Of a stretch of 50,290 nucleotides of DNA, positions 19,032 to 28,393 are shown in pieces (position 1 is the first letter of the stretch; every line of letters starts with the position of its first letter). A program made the translations under genes and the position numbers. The notes beneath the pieces are model-generated. The model was not told the DNA's origin. It searched no databases and worked only from the letters and a program-made list of their open reading frames with translations. The DNA is from an uncultured Bradyrhizobium sp. (lineage in GTDB: Bacteria; Pseudomonadota; Alphaproteobacteria; Rhizobiales; Xanthobacteraceae): contig NZ_CAKZHY010000077.1 of assembly GCF_936928535.1 (NCBI RefSeq), positions 1-50,290 of the forward strand. Reading direction: 5' to 3'.

Positions 19032-21800
19032 CTACTCCGCCGCGTCCCGCATCTCCGCCCGCTCGGCCCTGGCTGCGCAGAACTTGAACTCCGGGATCTT
19101 GCCGAACGGGTCGAGCGCCGGGTTGGTGAGCAGGTTCGCCGCCGCTTCCGCGTAGCAGAACGGCATGAACACCATGTTTTCAGGCACGTCGCGATCCGAC
19201 CGCACTTTAACCTCCACCGCACCGCGGCGGGTCTCGAGGCGGATGAAATCGCCGGGCACCAGCTTCTTCTTGCGCATGTCCTTCGGCGACATGAACGCGA
19301 CCGCCTCGGGTTCGATCTGGTCGAGCACCTGCGCGCGCCGAGTCATCGAGCCGGTGTGCCAATGTTCGAGCACACGGCCGGTCGAGAGCACCATCGGATA
19401 TTCGGCGTCGGGCAGCTCATCCGGCGGAATGACCTTGGCCGGCACGATCTTGCCGCGGCCGCTCGCGGTCGGGAAGCCCGTGGTGAAGATGATCTCGTTG
19501 CCGGGCTTGTTCGGATCATCGGCCGGATAGGTGACGGCGCCTTCGCGCACCAGCCGCTCCCAGCTGATGTTCTTGAGCGACGGCATCAGTTCCGCCATCT
19601 CGGTGTAGACCTCCCCGGGCCCGGCATAATTCCACGGCAAGCCCATGCGCTTGCCGATCTCCTGGATGATCCAGAGATCCTGCCGCGCATCGCCCGGTGG
19701 CTTGATCACCTGGCGCGCGAGCTGCACGCGGCGATCGGTGTTGGTGAAGGAGCCATCCTTCTCGGCAAACGCCGAGGCCGGCAGGATGACGTCGGCGTGG
19801 AACGCAGTCTCTGTGACGAAGAGATCCTGCACCACGAGATGATCGAGCATCGCCAGCGCCTGGCGCGCGTGCTGCAAATCGGGGTCGGACATCGCGGGGT
19901 TCTCGCCCTCGATATACATGCCCTTGATCTCGCCGGCGTGGATCGCGTTCATGATCTCGACGACCGTGAGACCACGGACCGGATCGAGCTCCTGCTGCCA
20001 GAGCTTTTCGAACGCTCCGCGCATGTCGTCGCGGCCGACCGGCTGATAGTCAGGCAGGAACATCGGGATCAAACCGGCGTCGGAGGCGCCCTGCACGTTG
20101 TTCTGGCCGCGCAGCGGATGCAGGCCCGTGCCGGGCCGGCCCACCTGGCCGGTGATCAGCGCCAGCGCAATCAGGCAGCGCGCATTGTCGGTGCCATGGA
20201 CGTGCTGGCTGATGCCCATGCCCCAGAAGATGATCGACGATTTGGCGCGTGCGTAGGTGCGCGCCACCTCGCGCAGCGTCTGCGCCGGGATGCCGCAGAT
20301 CGGCTCCATCTTTTCCGGCGTGAACTCCTTGATCTTCTCCTTGAGGTCCTCGAACCCCTCGGTGTAGCCGGCGATGTACTGGTCGTCGGTCAGGCCTTCT
20401 GTGATGATCGTGTTGATCATCGCGTTCAGCATGGCGACGTCGGAGCCCGGCTTGAACTGCAGGTGCTTGCTGGCGTGACGCGACAGCGTCTGCCGGCGCG
20501 GATCCATCACGAACAGCTTGGCGCCGTTCTGCTTGACCGCATTCTTGATGAAGGTCGCGGCGACCGGGTGGTTGACCGTCGGGTTGGCGCCGATCACCCA
20601 GATCACTTCCGCGTCCATCGCGGCGGAGAACGGCGCGGACACCGCGCCCGAGCTCAGGCCTTCGAACAGCGCCGCCACCGACGAGGCGTGGCACAGCCGG
20701 GTGCAGTGGTCGACATTGTTCGATCCAAAGCCGGTGCGCACCAGCTTCTGGAACAGGTAGGCCTCTTCGTTCGAGCCCTTGGCCGAGCCGAAGCCGGCGA
20801 GCGCCTTCACGCCCTTCTCGTCGCGGATCTTGACGAGGCCTTTGGCGGCGATGTCGAGCGCTTCGTCCCAGCTCGCCTCACGGAAATGCGTGAACGGATT
20901 GGCCGGATCGACCTGGTCGTTGGAATCCTTCTTCGCATTCGGCAGCCGCACCAGCGGTTTTGTCAGGCGATGCGGATGGTGGATGTAGTCGAAGCCGAAG
21001 CGGCCCTTGACGCAAAGACGGTTGTGATTGGCCGGGCCGTCGCGCCCTTCCGCATAAATCACCTTCTCGTCCTTGACCTCATAGGTGACCTGGCAGCCGA
21101 CGCCGCAGAACGGGCAGAGCGAATCCACCTTCCTGTCCGCGTAGGTCACGCGGGTCTGCTTGTCGTCCAGCATCACTGATGGCATCAGCGCGCCGGTCGG
21201 GCAGGCCTGCACACATTCGCCGCAGGCAACGCAGGTCGACTCGCCCATGGGGTCGTCGAAGTCGAACACGATCTTCGAACCATGGCTCCGATATGCCATG
21301 CCGATGACGTCGTTGACCTGGACCTCGCGGCAAGCGCGCACGCAGAGGCCGCATTGGATGCAGGCGTCGAGATTGACCCGCATCGCCGGATGACTGGCGT
21401 CGGTGTCCCAGCGCTCGGCGGCGGGGAAGCGGCTCTCCGTGACGCCGGTGGTTTCGGCCCAGTGCCAGAATTTCGAATCCGGATCGTGGCTGGTCTCGCG
21501 CGCCGGCTGGTCGGCGACCAGCAGCTCCATCACCATCTTCTGTGCCGAGACAGCGCGCGCGGACTCCGTCTTCACCTTCATGCCGACCGACGGCGTCCGC
21601 TTGCAGGATGCCGCCAGCACGCGCTCGCCCTCGATCTCGACCATGCAGGCGCGGCAATTGCCGTCGGGGCGATAGTCTGGCGCGGGCGAATAGCACAGAT
21701 GCGGGATCTCGCGGCCCTGGCGTTTGGCGACCTGCCAGATCGTCTCGCCGGGTTTTGCTTCGACCTGCTTGCCGTCGAGCTCGAACGTAATCTTGGTCAT
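19032..21800 (-). CDS. fdsA: NAD-dependent formate dehydrogenase, catalytic alpha subunit
   Basis: Molybdopterin subunit (922 residues) of a soluble formate dehydrogenase that oxidises formate to CO2. The N-terminal 2Fe-2S domain has Cys36, 49, 52 and 66. Two 4Fe-4S motifs follow at Cys147/150/153/157 and Cys190/193/196/200. The third cluster is CPFCGVGC from 229, with Cys263. The metal ligand in HCTRLCHASSVAAL is Cys370 followed by His371, the position held by selenocysteine in E. coli FdhF, so this is a Cys enzyme. The C-terminal dinucleotide-binding domain is complete. It overlaps fdsGB by four bases. No fdsD gene follows; a repeat and ybaK are next. Confidence 0.96.
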   Translation of the reverse strand: MTKITFELDGKQVEAKPGETIWQVAKRQGREIPHLCYSPAPDYRPDGNCRACMVEIEGERVLAASCKRTPSVGMKVKTESARAVSAQKMVMELLVADQPARETSHDPDSKFWHWAETTGVTESRFPAAERWDTDASHPAMRVNLDACIQCGLCVRACREVQVNDVIGMAYRSHGSKIVFDFDDPMGESTCVACGECVQACPTGALMPSVMLDDKQTRVTYADRKVDSLCPFCGVGCQVTYEVKDEKVIYAEGRDGPANHNRLCVKGRFGFDYIHHPHRLTKPLVRLPNAKKDSNDQVDPANPFTHFREASWDEALDIAAKGLVKIRDEKGVKALAGFGSAKGSNEEAYLFQKLVRTGFGSNNVDHCTRLCHASSVAALFEGLSSGAVSAPFSAAMDAEVIWVIGANPTVNHPVAATFIKNAVKQNGAKLFVMDPRRQTLSRHASKHLQFKPGSDVAMLNAMINTIITEGLTDDQYIAGYTEGFEDLKEKIKEFTPEKMEPICGIPAQTLREVARTYARAKSSIIFWGMGISQHVHGTDNARCLIALALITGQVGRPGTGLHPLRGQNNVQGASDAGLIPMFLPDYQPVGRDDMRGAFEKLWQQELDPVRGLTVVEIMNAIHAGEIKGMYIEGENPAMSDPDLQHARQALAMLDHLVVQDLFVTETAFHADVILPASAFAEKDGSFTNTDRRVQLARQVIKPPGDARQDLWIIQEIGKRMGLPWNYAGPGEVYTEMAELMPSLKNISWERLVREGAVTYPADDPNKPGNEIIFTTGFPTASGRGKIVPAKVIPPDELPDAEYPMVLSTGRVLEHWHTGSMTRRAQVLDQIEPEAVAFMSPKDMRKKKLVPGDFIRLETRRGAVEVKVRSDRDVPENMVFMPFCYAEAAANLLTNPALDPFGKIPEFKFCAARAERAEMRDAAE

Positions 21801-23506
21801 TCGGCCGCTTCCTTGAACTCGTCAGGGAAATATTTGATCACGGAGGACAGCGGATTCGATGCCGCCTGTCCGAGCCCGCAGATCGAGGCATCGCGCATCG
21901 CCTGGCTCAATTCTTCCAGCAATGCGCGGTTCCAGACCGGCTTCTGCATCAGCTGCGCCGCCTTCTGGGTTCCGACGCGGCACGGCGTGCACTGGCCGCA
22001 ACTCTCGTCCCCAAAGAACTTCATCAGGTTCAGCGCCGCCGCGCGCACGCTGTCCTTCTGCGACAGGATCACGATCGCCGCCGAGCCGATGAAGCAGCCG
22101 TATTTCTCCAGCGTGCCGAAATCGAGCGGGATGTCGTCCATCGACGCCGGAAGGATACCGCCGGACGCGCCACCGGGAAGATACGCGTAGAACTGATGAC
22201 CGTCGGCCATGCCGCCGCAATATTCATCGATCAGTTCGCGCACGGTGATGCCCGCCGGCGCGAGCTTCATGCCGGGAGTCTTGACGCGGCCGGAGACCGA
22301 GAAGCTGCGCAAGCCATGGCGCTCATGGCGGCCATTGCCCTTCCACCAATCGGCGCCCTTCTCGACGATGTCGCGCACCCACCACAGCGTCTCGATGTTG
22401 TTGATCAGCGTCGGCAGGCCGAACAGGCCGACCTGGAACGGATAAGGCGGCTTGTGCCGGGGCAGGCCGCGCTTGCCCTCGATGCTCTCGAGCAGCGAGG
22501 ATTCCTCGCCGCAGATATAGGCGCCCGCGCCACGGCGCATGTGCAGCGTCGGACCGCCAGCAGGGAGCTTGGCGATCTCGCGCTCCAGGATCTCGCGCGA
22601 GGCCGGATATTCGTCGCGCAAGTAAATGTAGACGTCGGAGGCCTGCACCACATGCGCGCCGATCAGCATGCCCTCGATGAAGCGATGCGGATCGGTTTCA
22701 AGATAATAGCGATCCTTGAACGTGCCCGGCTCGCCCTCATCGCCGTTGATCGCCATCAGCCGCGGACCGGGCTCGCCCAACACAGCGCGCCATTTGCGCC
22801 CCGTCGGGAAGCCGGCGCCGCCGAGGCCGCGCAGCGAAGCATCGTCGAGCGCTTTCAGCAGATCGTCCGTCGACATCTCGCCGGAGCGCACGCGACCCAG
22901 CAGCTTGTAGCCGCCACCTGCGACATAGGCGTCGTAGTCGACATATTTCGGCAGATGCGCGTGGGTGTCGCCGGCTTTCGCGGCGGCTATGACGTTGGCG
23001 ACAGTCGCATGGTCGACGAAGTTGTGGCCGACTTCGGCCGCAGGCGCCGTATCGCAGCGACCGACACAGGGCGCGCGCACGACGCGGATGCCGGGGCCCG
23101 ATGCACTCTGGAGATCCTCGAGCAGCTTTTCGCCGCCGAGCATCGCGCAGGTGAGCGAATCGCAGACGCGGATCGTCAGTCGCGCGATGTCAGGCTCGCC
23201 TTCCTTCACCACGTCGAAATGCGCGTAGAAGGTCGCGGTCTCGAACACTTCGGCGAAGGCGAGCTTCATCTCGTCCGCGAGCGCGGCAAGATGCGCGGCC
23301 GAGATCTGATGATATTTGTCCTGGATCAGGTGCAGATATTCGATCAGGAGATCGCGCCGCCGCGGTCTGTCACCGAGCAATTGCTCGATCTCATGCGAGG
23401 CGGTCGGATCGACCTGCCGCCCCTTGGGCGTGGCCTTGGCGCGGCGGCGCCCCTCGCCCGGATGCTCGAATTCTCTGACCTTGTGAACGTCGTCGTTGCT
23501 GCTCAT
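21797..23506 (-). CDS. fdsB: Formate dehydrogenase diaphorase subunit, FdsG-FdsB fusion
   Basis: NADH-forming subunit with two normally separate chains fused, 569 residues. The first 170 are NuoE/FdsG-like: a thioredoxin-fold 2Fe-2S domain with Cys pairs in VCDSLTC and APCVGRC. The rest is NuoF/FdsB-like: NADH/FMN site GLGGAGFPTGRKW and NGDEGEPGTFKDRY, then the 4Fe-4S motif SCGQCTPCRVGT with a distal Cys in CGLGQ. It passes electrons from FdsA to NAD+. This is the first gene of the operon; its promoter region contains a 20-base palindrome. The stop and the fdsA start overlap by four bases. Confidence 0.95.
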   Translation of the reverse strand: MSSNDDVHKVREFEHPGEGRRRAKATPKGRQVDPTASHEIEQLLGDRPRRRDLLIEYLHLIQDKYHQISAAHLAALADEMKLAFAEVFETATFYAHFDVVKEGEPDIARLTIRVCDSLTCAMLGGEKLLEDLQSASGPGIRVVRAPCVGRCDTAPAAEVGHNFVDHATVANVIAAAKAGDTHAHLPKYVDYDAYVAGGGYKLLGRVRSGEMSTDDLLKALDDASLRGLGGAGFPTGRKWRAVLGEPGPRLMAINGDEGEPGTFKDRYYLETDPHRFIEGMLIGAHVVQASDVYIYLRDEYPASREILEREIAKLPAGGPTLHMRRGAGAYICGEESSLLESIEGKRGLPRHKPPYPFQVGLFGLPTLINNIETLWWVRDIVEKGADWWKGNGRHERHGLRSFSVSGRVKTPGMKLAPAGITVRELIDEYCGGMADGHQFYAYLPGGASGGILPASMDDIPLDFGTLEKYGCFIGSAAIVILSQKDSVRAAALNLMKFFGDESCGQCTPCRVGTQKAAQLMQKPVWNRALLEELSQAMRDASICGLGQAASNPLSSVIKYFPDEFKEAAE

Positions 23507-23644
23507 GGAAACGTCGCGTTCTCCTCAAAAGCGCGATGATCAGGAGCTGGTTCGCCATCGCGATCCGCCCTTATTTCAAGACCTGACAATCGGGAACCGC
23601 ATCGCGATATCCCCGCGGATCAGGCCTCATTCCAGGCGACTCTA

Positions 23645-23664
23645 GCCTCTGGTATACCAGAGGC
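23645..23664. promoter_or_regulatory. 20-base perfect palindrome upstream of fdsGB
   Basis: GCCTCTGGTATACCAGAGGC is perfectly symmetrical. Its core TGGTATACCA fits FadR/FCD-type GntR operators. On the minus strand it fills the 17-base spacer between a possible -35 TTGGCC and -10 TAGAGT, a repressor-like position about 140 bases ahead of the fdsGB start. The palindrome is seen; the protein that binds it is inferred. Confidence 0.65.
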
Positions 23665-23755
23665 CAAGTAAATTTAGAACGTCTCTATAATCATTTAGGG
23701 GGCGGGCAGCCGCCCTGCCACGCCCCCAAACGTCAAGTGCTTGCGGAACTCCGCC

Positions 23756-24034
23756 TCAAGTCTTGCTCATGCAATCCTGAATGTAGAACCAGCGATCATC
23801 GCCGACGAGCCCTTTGGACTTCACCTCGGCACGACACGCCTTCAGCTTCGGCTTGTTGGCCGCCCAAGTGGCCTTCATCTCTTTCAGCTTCTGCATGGTG
23901 AGCTTGACCTTGCCCGGCGGCTTGGCGTCGGTAGCGGTCGCGGCAGGCGCCGGTGTCGCTGCGGTCTGCGCGGACGCGGTGTGAAGGCCTGCTGCCAGCA
24001 ACATGGCGGCAAGGCAGATACGTGTACGAAGCAT
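23756..24034 (-). CDS. Secreted PsiF-repeat protein
   Basis: Small exported protein of 92 residues. A signal peptide (MLRTRICLAAMLLAAGLHTASAQ) precedes an Ala/Pro/Thr-rich linker and one PsiF-type repeat near the C-terminus with two conserved Cys (KLKACRAEVKSKGLVGDDRWFYIQDCM), likely a disulfide. E. coli PsiF is phosphate-starvation inducible, but its activity is unknown. ATG 24034 is chosen because an AGGGGGA site precedes it and it gives a clean signal peptide. It lies between the formate dehydrogenase and the oxalate/formate antiporter genes, all on the same strand; the connection may be only positional. Confidence 0.8.
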   Translation of the reverse strand: MLRTRICLAAMLLAAGLHTASAQTAATPAPAATATDAKPPGKVKLTMQKLKEMKATWAANKPKLKACRAEVKSKGLVGDDRWFYIQDCMSKT

Positions 24035-24077
24035 AGGAATCCCCCTAGGTCCCATTCTTGAATATTTGCCGGATGAG

Positions 24078-24110
24078 CACCGCGGGTGCCGGCGTCAGCA
24101 TCCCGCGGTG
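24078..24110. terminator. Hairpin after the antiporter gene
   Basis: A nine-base-pair stem (CACCGCGGG/CCCGCGGTG) with a 15-base loop lies just 3' of the minus-strand antiporter gene. There is no T tract, so factor-independent termination is uncertain. Confidence 0.4.
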
Positions 24111-24120
24111 GTGGGTTCGA

Positions 24121-25773
24121 TCAGAGGATCTTCACCGCGCTCTCGAGCGTCTTGTACACGCCCCAGGCCAGCGGAATGCCGACGAAGAGCCAGAACAGTG
24201 CAGCCTTGGCATCCAGGCCGCCCGTGCCGATCCCGAACGAGCCCGTCTGAATCGAACCCGCGCCGGCGTTTGCCGCCTGCAGCTTCGCGACTTCGGCCTC
24301 GCTCATGTACCATTTCGAGTCGACCGGCTTGACCAGATAGTTGCAGATGATGCCGGCGATCAGCATTGCACAGAGAATGTACATGGTCGTGTTGTAGAGC
24401 TGGTCACGCGGCACGCCCGCCGCGAGCTGGAACTCGCGGATGTAGTTCACCACAACGGGTCCGATGATGCCCGCCGTGGACCATGCCGTGAGCAGACGGC
24501 CGTGGATGGCGCCGACGAACTGCGTTCCGAACATGTCGGCAAGGTAGGCCGGCACAGTCGCGAAGCCGCCGCCGTACATTGAGAGGATGACGCCGAAGCC
24601 AAGCACGAAGAGCAGCTTCGAGCCCATCGCCGCAAAGGTCGGCGCCAACGCGTAGAGCGCGATGCCGAGGATGAAGAACGTATAATAGGTGTTCTTGCGG
24701 CCCATATAGTCGGACAGCGACGCCCAGAAGAACCGGCCGCCAATGTTGAATAGCGAGAGCAGGCCGGCAAAGCCCGCCGCGATGCCGGCGATGACGGTCT
24801 TCTGGTCAGCCGAGAGCTGACTGAAGGTGAGCTCGGGATGACCGATCAGCTTGCCGGCGAAGATTTCCTGCAGCATCGGCGAAGCCATGCCGATGACGCC
24901 GATACCGGCGGACACGTTCAAGCAGAGCACCCACCAGATCAACCAGAATTGCGGCGTCTTGTGCGCGTTGTCCAGGTGGACATGATGCTCTGTGATCATC
25001 GACTTCTTTTCGCTCGGCGGCGTCCAGCCCTCAGGCTTCCAGCCAGCCGGCGTCACGCGATAGGCGAAGGCACCGATAGTCATGAAGATGAAATAGACGA
25101 CGCCCATGACGACGAAGGTCTGCCACACACCGACGTCAGTCGACGACTTGAAGTAGTTGATCAGCAGATTGGCGAATGGCGCGCCGATCATGGCGCCGCC
25201 ACCGAAGCCCATGATCGCCATGCCGGTCGCCATGCCGCGGCGGTCGGGGAACCATTTGATCAGTGTCGACACCGGGGAGATGTAGCCGAGGCCGAGCCCG
25301 ACGCCGCCGATGACGCCGGCTCCGAGCCACATGATCCAGAGTTGATGGACGTAGATGCCGAGCGCGCCGATCAGGAGCCCGCCGCCCCAGCACAGCGCGG
25401 CAACGAAGCCGGCCTTGCGCGGACCAGCCCGCTCAAGCCAGCCGCCCCAGATCGCGGCGGAGACGCCGAGCAGGACGAAGAACAGCGTGAACATCCACCC
25501 AAGGCTTGCGACCTTCCAGTCGCAGGTGGTGGTGAACAGTTCCGACCACAGCGACATATCGGGGCAGGCCTTTGGCGCGGTCAATCCGATCGCGCGCGAA
25601 AGCGGCAGCCAGAACACCGAGAAGCCATAGGCCATGCCGATGCAGAGATGGATGCAGAGTGCCGCCGGCGGCACGAGCCAGCGGTTGAAGCCTGCCTTCG
25701 CCACTGTATGCTCGCGATCGAGAATTCCCGCGCCTGCGCCCGAAAGTTTCCCAGCGCTCTCAATTGTCGTCAT
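24121..25773 (-). CDS. OFA-family MFS transporter (oxalate/formate antiporter type)
   Basis: Twelve-helix inner-membrane transporter of 550 residues, longer than the usual 420-450 because of an insertion between the first helices (about 95-130, with CPDMSLWSELFTTTCDW) and a C-terminal tail. Diagnostic segments are GMAYGFSVFWLPLSRAIG, WFPDRRGMATGMAIMGFGGGAMIGAP and the second-half GRFFWASLSDYMGRKNTYY. OFA members exchange oxalate for formate or carry related monocarboxylates. The adjacent formate dehydrogenase supports formate or oxalate. ATG 25773 has a GGGAGGT site. The next gene in this direction is psiF-like, after 86 bases with a hairpin. Confidence 0.92.
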   Translation of the reverse strand: MTTIESAGKLSGAGAGILDREHTVAKAGFNRWLVPPAALCIHLCIGMAYGFSVFWLPLSRAIGLTAPKACPDMSLWSELFTTTCDWKVASLGWMFTLFFVLLGVSAAIWGGWLERAGPRKAGFVAALCWGGGLLIGALGIYVHQLWIMWLGAGVIGGVGLGLGYISPVSTLIKWFPDRRGMATGMAIMGFGGGAMIGAPFANLLINYFKSSTDVGVWQTFVVMGVVYFIFMTIGAFAYRVTPAGWKPEGWTPPSEKKSMITEHHVHLDNAHKTPQFWLIWWVLCLNVSAGIGVIGMASPMLQEIFAGKLIGHPELTFSQLSADQKTVIAGIAAGFAGLLSLFNIGGRFFWASLSDYMGRKNTYYTFFILGIALYALAPTFAAMGSKLLFVLGFGVILSMYGGGFATVPAYLADMFGTQFVGAIHGRLLTAWSTAGIIGPVVVNYIREFQLAAGVPRDQLYNTTMYILCAMLIAGIICNYLVKPVDSKWYMSEAEVAKLQAANAGAGSIQTGSFGIGTGGLDAKAALFWLFVGIPLAWGVYKTLESAVKIL

Positions 25774-26090
25774 CCATACCTCCCCTGCAGCCGCCCTTCT
25801 GAGCGAAACTGCCGCTACGATCCTGTTCCTCAGCCCATTGCGGCGCAGCCGTTGCCCCTGCTGCTCCGCACAATCACCCGACACGCGCCAGGACCGTCAC
25901 GCGCGTCTGAAAGTTAACCCCTCGACCGGGGCTCTATGCCCGATACGGTTTGCGGGCTTCGTGCGTGGCCCGCTGCTCCGCGCATCGCGGACAAGACTCA
26001 ACCTCCGCGCCCGCGCGGACAAAGTCAATTGGGGCAGAAGCCGTGATCGATGTCGATAGATAAAAGGTCGGTATCAGCGTGGTCACGCGC

Positions 26091-26354
26091 CTAAGAACGC
26101 AGCGCACCATTGACACTTGCTATCGAGCCATTCGCCTTTTCTATCAAGAACACGATGCGCGCCTCGTTGCGCTCGGTGATCTCCACCGTGTCGCCCGTCT
26201 CGCGGATCAGGTTGGGGATGTCAATCACCGACAAGGGGTCGGTGCAGTGGACTTCGAGCTGATCGCCCGGCTGCAATGGTTTCAGCGCCTTGCGCGTTTT
26301 TAGGGCTGGCAACGGGCATTTGAGCCCGGTGAGATCAAGTGTCGTTCTGGTCAT
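26091..26354 (-). CDS. TusA-like sulfur carrier
   Basis: SirA/TusA-fold protein of 87 residues with the sulfur-carrying motif CPLP at Cys13 (LTGLKCPLPALKTRKAL). Such proteins relay persulfide sulfur from cysteine desulfurase to tRNA thiolation, molybdenum cofactor or other acceptors. It is the last gene of a mobB-moeA-tusA-like run, 46 bases after moeA. That context favours a role in supplying sulfur for molybdoenzymes, for example together with FdhD for formate dehydrogenase, rather than tRNA modification. This is inferred from position. Confidence 0.88.
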   Translation of the reverse strand: MTRTTLDLTGLKCPLPALKTRKALKPLQPGDQLEVHCTDPLSVIDIPNLIRETGDTVEITERNEARIVFLIEKANGSIASVNGALRS

Positions 26355-26399
26355 CAGCGCAACATGGCGGGAGGGATCGATCGCGTCAACGCGAGGACC

Positions 26400-27656
26400 T
26401 CAGAGCAGGTCGGCGTAGGACAGGAAACCTACGCGGTCGCCCGGTTCGATGCGGGTGATATCTTCGCCGAGTTCAATGAGGCCATCGGTCTCGACCAATG
26501 ACGACAGCAGGCCCGCCCCTTCGCGCGGGAATTTGATCGCCTCCAGCGCGCCATCCTGTGCACGGCGCAAGGAGGCGCGAACATATTCGCGGCGGCCCAG
26601 CTTCTTCCTGTAGGTGAACGCCGCACGCAGCGGGATCGGCAACAGCGGCTCCGACAGGCCGCCGGCGAGTGCGAGCACGGTTGGCCGCACCACGTGGACG
26701 AATGTCACAAAACTTGCGACGGGATTGCCCGGCAGCCCGATCAACGGCGTGCCGCCGATGATACCCATCGCCACAGGCCGGCCGGGCTTGATCGCCATCC
26801 GCCACAGCACGAGCGAGCCGACGCTCTCGACCGCCGCCTTGACGTGATCCTCCTCGCCGGTCGAGACGCCGCCGGTGGTGAGGATCAGATCATGATGGCC
26901 CGCAACCTGTTTCAATCCGGTGGCCAGCGAAGCACGCTCGTCGCGCAAAATGCCGAGGTCAGAGACCTCGCAGCCAAGACGGCGCAGCATCGCCATCAGC
27001 ATGAAACGGTTGGAATCGAACAACTGCGAAGCCGCGCGCGGCTCGCCCGGCGAGGCGAGTTCGTCCCCGGTGGAGAACACCGCGACACGAATGCGCCTGA
27101 TCACGTCGAGTTGCTGCAGGCCAAACGCGGCGGCAAGGGCAACATGCTGCGGCCGCAGCCGCTGGCCTGCCCGCAGCGCGACATGGCCAACAGGAATGTC
27201 CTCGCCTGCCGGCCGGACATTCGCACCCGACTTCAGCCCGGGTGGCAGCACGATCCTTCCGGCGTCATCGATGCGGACATCCTCCTGCATGAAGACGGTC
27301 TCGGCACCCGGCGGCATCGGCGCGCCCGTGAAGATGCGCGCAGTGTGGCCGGGCTTGATCGGCACCTGCGCAAAACCGCCGGCCTGGATGCGGCCGTCGA
27401 GCGGGAATACCTGTTCCCTGTCTTGCGGAAGATCGGCATTGCCGACGGCGTAACCGTCGACGGCCGAGTTGGTGAAGGGCGGCAACGGCAAGGGCGCAGC
27501 GAGATTGCGCGCCAGCACGCGTCCATCGGCGTCGACCAGCGCGACCGTCTCGAGATCGGCAATCGCGCTCACGCGGGCCGTGATCAGGCCAACGGCCTCG
27601 TCCACCGACATCATCGGTCCGCCGAAAGCAAAGCAATCGTCCGACAGTTGCGCCAT
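26400..27656 (-). CDS. moeA: Molybdopterin molybdotransferase
   Basis: MoeA catalyses insertion of molybdate into adenylylated molybdopterin. The protein has 418 residues and the normal four-domain plan: PFTNSAVDGYAV near residue 60, the cofactor-domain motifs FSTGDELASPGE and LTTGGVSTGEEDHVK, then GLPGNPVASFVTF and a C-terminal beta domain. It starts ten bases after the mobB stop and is followed by the tusA-like gene. Two more MoeA-like genes lie 5-8 kb away, and this one is the most canonical, so it is the likely housekeeping enzyme. Confidence 0.95.
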   Translation of the reverse strand: MAQLSDDCFAFGGPMMSVDEAVGLITARVSAIADLETVALVDADGRVLARNLAAPLPLPPFTNSAVDGYAVGNADLPQDREQVFPLDGRIQAGGFAQVPIKPGHTARIFTGAPMPPGAETVFMQEDVRIDDAGRIVLPPGLKSGANVRPAGEDIPVGHVALRAGQRLRPQHVALAAAFGLQQLDVIRRIRVAVFSTGDELASPGEPRAASQLFDSNRFMLMAMLRRLGCEVSDLGILRDERASLATGLKQVAGHHDLILTTGGVSTGEEDHVKAAVESVGSLVLWRMAIKPGRPVAMGIIGGTPLIGLPGNPVASFVTFVHVVRPTVLALAGGLSEPLLPIPLRAAFTYRKKLGRREYVRASLRRAQDGALEAIKFPREGAGLLSSLVETDGLIELGEDITRIEPGDRVGFLSYADLL

Positions 27657-27665
27657 GGTGCCTCG

Positions 27666-28193
27666 TCAGCGCATCGCCGCGCTTTTTGCCACCGCGTCCT
27701 CGACCGGCATCGCCGCACGGAGCATCAGGGCCGCCGCGGCCTCGATATCATCGAGATGGACGGTCGGCAGCCGGGTTTCAACCGCAATGTCGGTCGCAAT
27801 TCCGGCAATCCCGGGATCATCGGGAAACAGCAGCGGCTTGCCGTTGGCGGCGCGATGCACCTCGATCTTGCGATGCGGCTCGCGCTTGAAGCCCTCGACC
27901 ACGACAAGATCGACCGCGGACAGCTTGCTCAGGAGTTCCGGCAGCCGCGGCTCGGCTGCGCCGCGCAGCTCATGCATCAAGGCCCAGCGGTTGGACGAGG
28001 CCACCAGCACCTCGGCCGCGCCGGCCTCGCGATGACGCCAGGAATCCTTGCCGGGCACGTCAACGTCGAACTGATGATGCGCATGCTTGATGACGGAGAC
28101 GCGCAGGCCTATCGCGTTGAAATGCGGGATCAGCCGCGTCAACAGCGTGGTCTTGCCCGCACCGCTCCAGCCTGCAAGGCCGATGACTTTCAT
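27666..28193 (-). CDS. mobB: Molybdopterin-guanine dinucleotide biosynthesis protein B
   Basis: P-loop GTP-binding adaptor that assists MobA in making bis-MGD cofactor. The 175 residues start MKVIGLAGWSGAGKTTLL with Walker A at 8-16. HAHHQFDVDVPGKDSWRHREAGA and the DLVVVEGFKREPHRKIEVHR segment are typical. It heads the mobB-moeA-tusA-like unit. The region upstream holds a repeat element and then the divergent fdhD-mobA pair, so the two arms of the pathway are transcribed from one intergenic region. Confidence 0.95.
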   Translation of the reverse strand: MKVIGLAGWSGAGKTTLLTRLIPHFNAIGLRVSVIKHAHHQFDVDVPGKDSWRHREAGAAEVLVASSNRWALMHELRGAAEPRLPELLSKLSAVDLVVVEGFKREPHRKIEVHRAANGKPLLFPDDPGIAGIATDIAVETRLPTVHLDDIEAAAALMLRAAMPVEDAVAKSAAMR

Positions 28194-28248
28194 AACCGTT
28201 CGATCTCCGCCAACGGCTCGCCCGCCGATGGAACCTCAGGCCTCTCCC

Positions 28249-28320
28249 CGTCATTACGAGCGCAGCGAAGCAATCCAGAATCTTTCCGCGTTGGCAGTCT
28301 GGATTGCGCTCGCAATGACG
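28249..28320. repeat. Inverted repeat, same family as 18853
   Basis: It begins CGTCATTACGAGCGCAGCGA and ends GGATTGCGCTCGCAATGACG. It is a shorter, diverged copy of the element at 18853-18937. It lies in the mobB/fdhD divergent intergenic region and could influence either promoter. Confidence 0.75.
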
Positions 28321-28393
28321 AGCGGAGGCATTCCGCCCATTCCCGGCCATGCTTATATCGGCTTGAGGCGAATGTCATGCTAACGTCGCAGCC

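Noticed and set aside
18951..21179. 742-codon plus-strand frame
   Set aside because: Antisense of fdsA, whose cysteine clusters and motifs prove the minus-strand frame.
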